The position numbers and the translations under genes are program-made. A stretch of DNA of 64,000 bases. Origin: Zea mays. Lineage: Eukaryota; Streptophyta; Magnoliopsida; Poales; Poaceae. The notes under the pieces were generated by a model. The model searched no databases and was not told the origin of the DNA. It worked only from the letters and a program-made list of their open reading frames with translations. The DNA lies in assembly GCF_902167145.1 (NCBI RefSeq), contig NC_050097.1:41896095-41960094 (forward strand), given 5' to 3'. Of this stretch, positions 54,839-64,000 are shown in pieces; the stretch's first letter is position 1; each line of letters starts with the position of its first letter.

Positions 54839-55700
54839 CTGTGGTGTCATCATTCCCCCTAGGGGAGATCATCCAGTGCCGAGAGGCCTCGGGTAGGATT
54901 GCAAAGTGGGCGGTGGAGATCATGGGCGAGACAATCTCGTTCGTCCCTCAAAAGGCCATCAAGTCCCAAGTCTAGGCGGACTTCGTGGCTGAATGGGTCG
55001 ACACCCAGCTTCCAGCAGCTCCGATCCAATCGGAACTCTGGACCATGTTTTTTGACGGGTCGCTGATGAAAACAGGAGCGGGCGCGGGCCTGCTCTTCAT
55101 CTCACCCCTCGGAAAGCACCTCCGCTACGTGCTGCGCCTCCATTTCCCGGCGTCCAACAACGTGGCCGAGTACGAGGCTCTGGTTAACGGGTTGCGCATC
55201 GCCATCGAGCTAGGGGTTCGGCTCCTCGACGCTCGTTGCGACTCGTAGCTTGTCATCGACCAAGTCATGAAGAACTCCCATTGTCGTGACCCGAAGATGG
55301 AAGCCTACTGCGACGAGGTTCGGCGCCTGGAAGACAAGTTCTACGGGCTCGAGCTCAACCACGCGCCCGACGATACAACGGGACTGCAGACGAGCTGGCT
55401 AAAATAGCCTCGGGGCGGACAACGATCCCCCCGGACGTCTTCTCCTGAGACCTACATCAACCCTCCGTCAAGACCGACGACACGCCCGAGCCCGAGAAGG
55501 CCTCGGCCCTGCCCGAAGCGCCCTCGGCTCGGCCCGAGGCACCCTCGGCCGCCAAGGGTGAGGCACTGCGCGTCGAGGAAGAGCGGAATGGGGTCCCGCC
55601 TGATCGAAACTGGCAGACCCCATACCTGCAATATCTCCACCGAGGAGAGCTACCCCTCGACAGAGCCGAAGCTCGGCGACTGGCGCGGCGCGCCAAGTCG
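54839..55700 (+). pseudogene. RNase H of element A
   Basis: MFFDGSLMKTGAGAG and NVAEYEALVNGL identify RNase H. TAG codons near 54975 and at 55246-55248 and a frameshift near 55365 destroy it. Unlike C, the IIQCREAS glutamine codon upstream is intact here. Confidence 0.86.
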
Positions 55701-56852
55701 TTCGTCTTGCTGGGTGACGGAAAGGAGCTCTACCACCGCAGCCCCTCAGGCATCCTCCAGCGATGCATATCCATCGCCGAAGTTCAGGAGCTATTGCCAG
55801 AAATACACTCGAGGGCTTGCGGTCATCACGCAGCGCCTCGAGCCCTCGTTGGAAACGCCTTCCGACAGGGTTTCTACTGGCCCACCGCGGTGGCCGACGC
55901 CACTAGGATTGTACGCACCTGCCAAGGGTGTCAATTCTACGCAAGGCAGACGCACCTGCCCGCTCAGGCCCTGCAAACAATACCCATCACCTAGTCGTTT
56001 GCTGTGTGGGGTCTGGACCTCGTCGGTCCCTTGCAGAAGGCACCCGGGGGCTTCACGCACCTGCTGGTCGCTATCGACAAATTCTCCAGGTGGATTGAGG
56101 TCCGACCCCTAAACAGCATCAGGTCCAAACAGGCGGTGGCATTCTTCACCAACATCATCCATCGCTTCAGGGTCCCAAACTCCATCATCACCGATAATGG
56201 CACCCAGTTCACTGGCAGGAAGTTCCTGGACTTCTGCAAGAACCACCACATCCGGGTGGACTGGGCCGCCGTAGCTCACCCCATGACGAATGGGCAGGTA
56301 GAGCGTGCCAACGGCATGATTCTGCAGGGACTCAAGCCGAGGATCTACAATGACCTCAACAAGTTCGGCAGGCGATGGATGAAGGAACTCCCCTCGGTGG
56401 TCTGGAGTCTGAGAACAACGCCAAGCCGAGCCACGGGCTTCACGCCGTTCTTTCTAGTCTATGGGGCCGAGGCTATCTTGCCCACAGACTTAGAATACGG
56501 TTCCTCGAGGACAAGGGCGTACGACGACCAAAGCAACCAGACCCGCCGAGAATACTCACTGGACCAGCTGGAAGAGGCTCGGGACATGGCCTTACTACAC
56601 TCGGCGCGGTATCAGCAGTTCCTGCGACGCTACCACGCCCGAGGGGTTTGGTCCCGAAACCTCCAGGTGGGCGACTTGGTGCTTCGGCTACGACCGGACG
56701 CCCGAGGGCGCCACAAGCTCACTCCTCCCTGGGAAGGGCCATTCATCATCGCCAAGATTTTGAAGCCCGGAACATACAAGCTGGCCAACAGTCACGGCGA
56801 GGTCTACAACAACGCTTGGAACATCCGACAGCTACGTCGCTTCTACCCTTAA
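55701..56852 (+). pseudogene. Integrase of element A
   Basis: The zinc-binding region (HSRACGHH, GFYWPT, CQGCQFY) is followed by the core with WGLDLVGP, SIITDNGTQF and NGQVERANGM, and by the terminal QLRRFYP with TAA at 56850-56852. One TAG at about 55993 replaces the tryptophan before SFAVWGLD; from 56004 the frame is open to the end, 282 codons. With C it shows that both copies ended pol in the same way. Confidence 0.9.
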
Positions 56853-57323
56853 GATGTTTTTAAGTCGTTCATATACCTCGTTCTCTTTACGTACACAAAT
56901 AAAGTCTAACCATCAAGGAAGGGTCAGCCTTGCCTCGGCAAAGCCCGACCCTCCCTCGGGGGCTAGAAGGGGGGAACCCCCTCTGCGTCAAAATTTTCCT
57001 CGGAAAAGTCCTACCAAATTGACTTTCGTGTTTCCCGGCTATATCAGTAACAGACACCCGCGAAACGAATAAGAGCGCATGCAAGCGGCAAGGCCGACCG
57101 AGCCGAGGGACTCCTACACCTCCGAGGATACGGATACCTCACTCGTCACCTTTCGCGAAAAAATAACTCTTACTCGGATAAGCGATTCTTCTACTGACGA
57201 ACAAGTCCGAATACTCGAAACGACAGGAAAAGAAACGCAGCTTTATAACACGACGGCAAAGTGTTCAGGCCTCGGCAGCCGCGAAAGACACATACATATT
57301 CAAAACAAACTGCTCTGGCAGAA
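56853..57323 (+). other. Spacer between convergent pol and antisense gene of A
   Basis: No gene is seen. It contains the CGGCAAAGCCCGACCCTCCC segment shared with C and one copy of the GGATACGGATACCTCAC phrase that C has three times. Confidence 0.65.
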
Positions 57324-60300
57324 TCAGGCATCGCCCGGGGGAGGAGCTGCGCCCTCGGCTTCGTTTCCACCCTCGGCGAGATCCGCCCCGGCCTCGGACG
57401 GTGGCGCAAGCGGAAGGACTTCCACCTCGAAGGAGGACGCCAGCACCGCGCTTGGGCCCGCGGTGGCCGCGTCAAGCCTCTGAACTTCGGCCAGGGTAGC
57501 TTCATCTTCGTCGGAAAGACAATACCCCTCGCTGACCTGCTCCAGATCCACATCGTAGTGGGAAGCAAGCATGGCGAAAGCCCGCCTAACGCCGTGATGC
57601 AGCGCCTCGCGGAGTTTGCCGCGCGCGTGGTCACCCAAAGCCTGCAGGCGACTCTGGGGGGAGCTTCCCGAGGGGACGTCGTCAAGACCAAAGACCTGGC
57701 AGAAGGCCGAGATAGCTTCGGACATGGCCACGCGGTCGGCCTCCTTCTGCTCAGTCGCTTGGCAAGTGCCTTAGCGAACTCGTTGAGGGCAGACTCGAAC
57801 TCTGCAAACAGCCAAAACAGAATTCTTCAAACACGAGTTGAAGAATGAAGCTGAATCAAAATCTCAAAATAGCCAAGACATACCTTCAGCCCGGGCACGC
57901 TGCTCCGAGGTTGTGGCTTGGGCGGACTGAGCAGACCCGACAGCCACGGTCAGGTCCGCCGCAAGGGCTCCGGCCCGAGCAGACGCCTCGGCTAGCTGGC
58001 CTCCAAGGGCCTCAGCCCGGCTTTCAGCCTCGGCGGCCCGGCTCCGAGATTGGTCCCGCTCACCGATGACCTGGCCAAGCTCCAACTACCGCCGCTGTGC
58101 CTCTACGCGTGCCGCCGCTGCCTCTGCCCCCAGCTCGTCACAGAGCAACCGAAGGTCCGCCGCCTCGGCGCTCCGTTGGGAGAGGCGCTCGGTAGCCTCG
58201 GCAAGCGCAGCCCTCAGGAACCACAGTGAACCCCATACGTCGGCCTCGCGGCGGATGAACGACGACTTGGCAATGCTCAGATCCGTCAGATCCTGAGGAA
58301 GGGAAGCAGGGCGTCATAAAGAGTGCCTTGATCACGTGAAAGGTATGCCTGAAATCCTTACCTGGAGGATCCTGGGAACGTTCCTGGAAAGGACCTCCAT
58401 GGTCGACCGAAGCGACCCCATCGCTGCCTCGGCACACTCACGGAGCTCATCCCGAGACTGCTCCTCCCGCTCATCGTCAAGAATGAAGAGGGGCTTCGAG
58501 GCACCACGGGTCCAGAACCGGAGCGCCTCCCCACGCCGCTCATTGGGGTCGCGCCACGCGAGGATGAGGTCGCCGCTCCCCACGACGGGTCGTGGTTCTG
58601 CGCCCCTCTCCTCCAAGGCGTCAGGACCCCCTGCAGTCGGCGCATCGGGTACCTCCTCGGCTAAGGGGGGAGGTTTCTGATCACCGACCTGGAGTAGCGG
58701 CACCTCAGCCATCTCAGCATCGGCGACGACGGGTTGCTCCACGAGCAGAACGGCAACAGCCTCGGCAGAAGCTGGTGCCGGCATCGGCAACACGTCAGGT
58801 GGGCCCAAGGCCACGGCCGCCTCGACGGAGGGGTCAGCCTGGGGAGCTCGCCCCACGGCAACTCGTGCCGCCTGAGCCCCCCGCTTTGGGGCATCTTGTG
58901 AGGAGGCCAGCCGGCCGGCGTGGCCCGGTGCAGCACTGGCTGCAGAAGCCGGCGCCGTCTTGAGGACCTTCCGGGGAGCCAGACCGGTCGAGCTGTGCCT
59001 CCGTTTGCTGGGAGGAAAAGGAAAAGCAGGATCAGGCCACACGAAGAAGGAGCCGGGACAGAGGTATCCTCAGATACTTACCCACTCTAGACCAAGGCCA
59101 ATCATGGCTGCGGGGAGGCCCCTCGGGCCTCGGCCCCCGCAAGCGCCGCCAAGGTTTGCCCCGCTGCCGGCTTTGGCACCATCCCTGCCTCGGGCGCCCG
59201 GGGCGCCGAAGGGACGGTCTGCCCAGGCGCAGTCACGACGAATTGAGGACCAACCTCCTGTGCGGCCGGCACGGGCGACTGCTCTTGGGGGACAGGCGGG
59301 TCGGCCTGACTCCCCGGGGTCACCTCAACTACCTCGGCCAAGGAGTCAAGTACCCCCTCGGCCTGCCCCTGTTCTTCGGACCGGGACCCTGATGTCCCGA
59401 CCCTAGATACCGACGGCGCCAGCCCACTCGGGGGCTGGCTCGATGACCCCTGGCCCAGCCTCAGATCCGGGCTGAGGCCAAGGTGGGCTGCCATGTCGTC
59501 GTCTTCGTCATCATCATCGTCGTCGTCGTCGTCAGGCGTCTCCGACGACGGCTCCCTCGGAAGCCCGTCCCTCTCCTTCTTCCGACGACGCCTCTGCAAG
59601 GCGTCCCGAGCTCGCATCCGCTCGCGAGCCTGAGCCTTTTTCGCATCCTTCTTCTCCTTCTTCCTCTCCGCGGCGACCCTCCGCGTGGCTCGGTCCACCG
59701 CGTCCTCTGGGACCGGTGGCTGAGAAGGCTTGTGAAACCCCAACTCCTGGAGACGGACGAAAATCTTGGCTGTGAGAACCAAGGGCAATCTGACACAAGA
59801 AAGAAGAAGGAGCGGACACTCACCAGGGATATGCACCCGCGCTCGGGACGCATCGAGGGCTGGGTAAGGGCGCCAGCGTCCAGCCTCCCTACCGTGCCGG
59901 CTACCCACCTGTGAAAGTCATCGGCGGGGAGGGGGACCGAGGACACCTGCGAACCCTCTAAGTCGACCCCCGGCGTCATCTCTGAAAGCAGCAGTCACCG
60001 CTCCGTCAAGGGGAGCACCCTCCGGCGATGGATGGCGGCAACCACCCCTGCGGCGGTGAGCCCTCCGTCTCGCAGCTCCTGCAAGGCCTCTAGAAGGGGC
60101 TGAAGATTCTTCTATCTCTCACGCAGGGCCCCATAGCGCCAGTTGCTGCCGGCGGCAATCACCACTCGTTGAGAAAATGACGAGAGCCTCCCATCGTTGT
60201 TCCGGAGGTAAAACCACCGGCGCTGCCACCCCTTGTTCGAAGACACAAGGATGGCGGGGATGTACTGTTGCGCACACGCCTGCCTCAACTGGAGGATGTA

Positions 60301-60747
60301 GCCACCGGACCGCACCACCATGCGGACTCTCTTTTCCCCCGTCGTCGAGGCAAAAGGCTCCGCGGAGAAGAGATGGGTCCACAGATCCCAGTGGGGGTCA
60401 ATCCCCAAAAATCCTTCGCAAACCACCGCGAAGATCGCTGCTTGCGCGATAGAGTTGGGGTTGAGATTGTGCAGCTCCACCCCGTAGAAATGCAGAATCG
60501 CCCGCATGAAATGGCTTGCTGGCACTCCGAACCCCCGCTCATGGAAAGAGACGAAACTCAGCACATACCCCGACGGCGGGGACGGGGCGGCTCCACTCGG
60601 AGGGACCATCCACTCCGGCTGTGGGTCACCGAAGAGGGGACGAAGCAAGCCATCAGCAACAAGTGCCTCCAGATCGTCCGCCGTGACGGTGGATAAAGGC
60701 CACGGGTCGCGCGGTGGAACGACGGTTACCGGGTCGGCCATCACCAA
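57324..60747 (-). pseudogene. Antisense gene of A: Transposase_28-like N-terminus, coiled-coil C-terminus, about five exons
   Basis: Likely exons are 60747-59824, 59769-59082, 59007-58362, 58292-57884 and 57801-57324; all introns have GT/AG ends, 54-82 bp long. Exon 1 has VSFHERGFGVPASHFMRAIL, LNPNSIAQAAIFAVVCEGFLG and RRWFYLRNND, matching the corresponding region of the B gene (LNPNSILQISIYVHLCEAFLG). Exon 2 is Lys/Arg-rich with a run of aspartates, exon 3 Ala/Pro/Glu-rich, and exon 4 coiled (ERDQSRSRAAEAESRAEALGG). The last exon has a helical DDVPSGSSPQSRLQALGDHA-type region and an acidic end. Lesions: TAG near 60110, a frameshift before 59910, TGA and TAG near 59090, TAG near 58085 and a frameshift near 57760. 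A TATATATT-type box lies about 130 bp upstream (about 60876-60884). Function unknown. Confidence 0.78.
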
Positions 60748-62240
60748 GCGAAGGGGGTGGCGGCGGAGCAGACAAGGTGTGCTGTTTTCTTTCTCTAGCT
60801 ATTCCCTTAGGTTGCGGAAACCAAAGCAGGAGGCGAGCAGCAGAGTAAAGAACCACCACCGGTCCCTCTTCTGAATATATAAAGGCTCGGGCAAGACCCG
60901 TTCAACACTTTGCCCGAACCCGCCGCGAAATTCAAAACTCGAAGGCAAAACGCCCGTTCCTCGAACGGCTCGCGCAACGGCTGCTCCGCGAACCACTCGT
61001 CCCGTCGCATTAACTCTGCGGCAGGGCAGGCGACACCTTTGGCTGGCGAAGCGGGTGACGCTTCACCTCCGCCATAATGACCACGTCAAAAAAGGTGCGC
61101 CACATCGTTCAATTTTGTATCCTTTTCCTCTTCCCCTTTCTCTCTCTTGCTACAGAGACCGGGAAAGGGGATACTCTGAAAGGGATCCTTCTCTACGAAG
61201 GAAGCGGGCCCCGAGCCCTCCCACTGATCAGGGGTTCGAAGGCTAGCCCCTCGGAAGGGTTCGACAGCCACCCCAGAGCACTCGGGCTCCGCGCCCACTA
61301 CTGATCAGAGGTTCGAAGGCTGGCCCCTCGGAAGGGTTCGACAGCCGCCTCAGAGCACTCGGGCTCCGTGCCCACTACTGGTCAGAGGTTCGAAGGCTGG
61401 CCCCTCGGACGGGTTCGACAGCCGCCTCAGGCCACTCGGGCTCCGCGCCCACTACTAATCAGGGGTTCGAAGGCTGGCCCCCCGAAGGGTTCGACAGCCG
61501 CCTTAGAACATGCAGAGCGAGGGATGACTCTGGGTACGTCCGATACATGGCTAAGGCTCGGGCTACGCTCCCGAGGTACCCTAGGACATTTCCGAGACCA
61601 GCAGGAGCGATTCTGTAATGGAATCCCATGAGAGGGAGGCATCGAGTCCTCGGACCCTATCAAACGGGACCGGGTCCGGCAAATCACCTGCAGGTACTTT
61701 TGGAGCGCGCCTCTGGGCCACTAGCCGACCCTTATTGAATGGGGCACGGGCGTCCACTGGGATCACCCGTTAGCAACTCACTGGAGACACCATGTTCGGC
61801 GCCCTCCGAGGGCAACATGGCGCTTTTCCCCCTCCTCCTTGCGGAAAGGCGACGAAGGGGCGTATGAAAAAAGTCGAGTCAGTCCTTGATCGTCCTCACG
61901 CCCTGTGCAGAGGCTCGAGGGCTGCTCTCGCAAACCCGGCTCCGGCCAAACCGTTGACGGCGTCAACATACCAGCCCAAGAACTCGGAACCTGACTATGC
62001 ACCCGGGCTATGACTAGTTCGCATGAGGGAACAACCAGACCGGCCGAGGCGTCACGAAAGGCACTAAGACCTCGGAGGAGTCAAACCACTCCTCCGAGGC
62101 CTCGGTGGCTACATCCGGCGGGTGCGCTCGCGCGCACCCACCGGAACAAAATGCAACCGAGAAAGGCCAGTCCCCTTGCAAAAAAGTGCGACAAAGCCTC
62201 CAAGCGAGTACCAACACTCCCTTTGAGGCTCGGGGGCTAC
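60748..62240 (+). other. 3' internal region of A: 77-bp tandem array and polypurine tract
   Basis: No gene is supported. Four units of a 77-bp repeat centred on GGTTCGAAGGCTGGCCCCTCGG lie at about 61220-61510 (starts 61233, 61310, 61387, 61464). The polypurine tract GAGGCTCGGGGGCTAC (62225-62240) abuts the 3' LTR. Sequence from 61500 to 62240 aligns with 15361-16100 of C on the opposite strand. Confidence 0.72.
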
Positions 62241-63623
62241 TGTCGGGGACCATAATTAGGGGTACCCCCAAGACTCCTAAACTCGGCTGGTAACCACCAT
62301 CAGCACAAAGCTGTAGAGGCCTGATGGGCGCAATACAGGTCAAAGCTCCGTCCACTCAAGGGACACGATCTCGCCTCACCCGAGCCCAGCCTCGGGCAGG
62401 AACAGTAGACCCAGGTGGATTCACGCCTTGCCCGAGGGCCTCCTCAAGCAACGGGCGCACTTTCGACTCGCCCGAGGCCCAGCCTGGACAGACTTCGCGG
62501 AGAAGCAACCTTGGCCAGATCGCCTCACCAACCGACCAGATCGCAGGAGCATTCAATGCAAGGATCGCCTGACACCTTATCTTGACGCGCGTTCCACAGT
62601 CGACAGGGCCGAAGTGACCGCAGTCACTTCGCCCCTCCACTGACTGACCTGACAGGAAAACAGCGCCGCCTGCCCTGCTCCGACTGCTGTGCCACCCGCT
62701 AGGGTGAGGCTGACAGCCGCCGAGTCCAGCCTTAGGCGCCATAGGAAGCTCCGCCTCGCCCGACCCCTAGGCTTGGCCTCTGCATCGACCTCGGAAGACG
62801 ATCTCCGCCTCGCCCGACCCCAGGGCTCGACCTCTGCCTCAACCTCAGAAGAAGATCTCCGCCTCGCCCGACCCCAAGGCTCGGCCTCCGCCTCGACCTC
62901 AGAAGACGGTCTCCGCCTCGCCCGACCCCAGGGCTCGGACTCAGCCTCGACCTCGGAGGGGTCACCGCCTCGCCCGACCTCGGGCTCGGACCGACCACGC
63001 CGCAGGGGGTACATCATTACCCTACCCTTAGCTAGCTCAGGCTACGGGGAACAAGACCGGCGTCCCATCTGGCTCGCCCCGGTAAAACAAGTAATGATGG
63101 CACCCCACGTGCTCCATGACGACGACGGTTCTCAGCCCCCTACGGAAGCAAGGAGACGTCAGCAAGGACCCGACAGCCCCGACAGCTGTACTTCCGCAGG
63201 GTTTAAGCGCTCCTCCGACGGCCACGACATCACATGAACAGGGCACCAACACCTCTCCGACAGCCACGTCGACATGTACATAGGGCTCTGGCTCCTCTCT
63301 GCTAGACACGTTAGCACATTGCTACACCCCCATTGTACACCTGGGCCTTCTCCTTACATCTATAAAAGGAAGGTCTAGGGCCCTCGTACGAGAAGGTGGC
63401 CGCGCAGGAGGACGTGCTGACGGACAGGCCCTCTCTCTCTCCCTCGCGAACGCTTGTAACCCCCTACTGCAAGCGTGTCCGCCCTGGGCGCAGGACAACA
63501 CGATCCACTGTTCTCCTTTTTGTTCCCCCTTGTGTTCTGTCTCGCGCCGACCCATCTGGGCTGGGACACGCAGCGACAATTTACTCGTCGGTCCAGGGAC
63601 CCCCCACGGTCGAAACGTCGTCA
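62241..63623 (+). repeat. 3' LTR of element A
   Basis: 1383 bp, TGTCGGGGACC...ACGTCGTCA. It differs from the 5' LTR by several percent and by about one repeat unit in length. Confidence 0.92.
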
Positions 63624-64000
63624 ACTAGGGTCATAAGGTGTTGGAGCAGGATCACAGTCACTAAAGCCAAAGCGACTCAATACCTTTTCCACATAGTGAG
63701 ATTGTAACAAAGTTACCCCACCATCAGCTTCTCTAACAAACTTGATGTTTAGAATGACATCAGCTTCTCCCAAATCTTTCATTTCGAAATTGCTCGATAG
63801 AAGATTTTTAACTTCCTCAATCACATTGAGATTTGATCCAAAGATCAAGATGTCATCAACATAAAGGCACAGCATAACAGACTCACCCCCACCATACCGA
63901 TAATACATACACATGTTAGATTCATTTACAGCAAAGCCAACAGCTGTAAGAGTATTATCAAACTTTTCATGCCATTGCTTAGGTGCTTGTTTTAGGCCAT
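63624..64000 (-). pseudogene. copia RT of element F, upstream part
   Basis: The minus-strand frame is open from the right edge and shows GLKQAPKQWHEKFD and the catalytic LCLYVDDILIFG, then FEMKDLGEADVIL and SRFGFSDCDP, in the order of a copia RT. It is cut at 63628 by the insertion of A and continues at 5152. The methionine at 63914 is internal and not the start of the protein. Confidence 0.92.

Larger units (their letters stand above)
5153..63623 (+). mobile_element. Element A: Huck-like Ty3/gypsy (Tat-type) retrotransposon, interrupted by B
   Basis: Element A occupies 5153-5726 and 49429-63623, about 14.8 kb once B is removed. In order it has a 5' LTR split by B, PBS, gag, protease, RT, RNase H, integrase, an antisense gene, a polypurine tract and a 3' LTR. 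The LTRs open TGTCGGGGACCATAATTAGG, which I associate with maize Huck. Comparison of the first ~265 bp of the two LTRs shows about a dozen differences, so it is the oldest element of the nest apart from F. Its coding region has many stops and frameshifts. It shares LTR ends and protein sequence with element C but has a longer 3' internal region, so it may be a separate subfamily. Confidence 0.9.

Noticed and set aside
60876..60884. Firm TATA box call for the A antisense gene
   Set aside because: The motif is only an alternating AT run; position fits but the evidence is too weak for a separate feature.

Overview
The window looks like an intergenic stretch of a large grass genome, most probably maize (Zea mays) or a close relative. 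No host gene, tRNA or rRNA gene was recognised. Every base can be assigned to an LTR retrotransposon or solo LTR, and the family features (Huck-like, Grande-like, Zeon-like and Sirevirus-like elements, by memory of their ends, sizes and layout) are those of maize. All coding material is retroelement gag/pol or retroelement-borne antisense genes.

The layout is a nest resolved by terminal TG...CA ends and 5-bp target-site duplications (TSDs). The outermost element F is a Ty1/copia element on the minus strand, present at 1-5152 and 63624-64000. Its RNase H region was hit by a solo LTR of Del/Tekay type (1405-4595). Its RT region was hit by element A, a Huck-like Ty3/gypsy (Tat-type) element on the plus strand (5153-63623). 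The 5' LTR of A was hit by element B, a Grande-like element on the minus strand (5727-49423). An exon of an antisense gene of B was hit by element E, a gag-only Sirevirus-like copia element on the minus strand (11294-40607). E in turn received two insertions: C, a second Huck-like element on the minus strand (13565-27355), and D, a Zeon-like gag-only element on the plus strand (29524-36908). LTR divergence counted by eye falls in the order the nest demands: A > B > E > C and D.

A, B and C each carry gag, aspartic protease, reverse transcriptase, RNase H and integrase in one Tat-style polyprotein, all with stops or frameshifts. A is heavily decayed; C is nearly complete. D has an intact gag and no pol. 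E has gag only, interrupted by D.

The most interesting content is antisense to the retroviral genes. A, B and D each carry, between the pol (or gag) 3' end and the 3' LTR, an intron-containing gene on the opposite strand. Its product has a Transposase_28-like ('putative gypsy type transposon') N-terminal region and, downstream, low-complexity and coiled-coil regions. In D this gene is intact by eye: three exons joining to 1023 codons, with its own TATA box, and it is twice the size of gag. B and C also have a small second antisense ORF nearer the 3' LTR. The convergent 3' ends of pol and the antisense gene are separated by repeat arrays, most clearly an 88-bp hairpin-bearing array in B.
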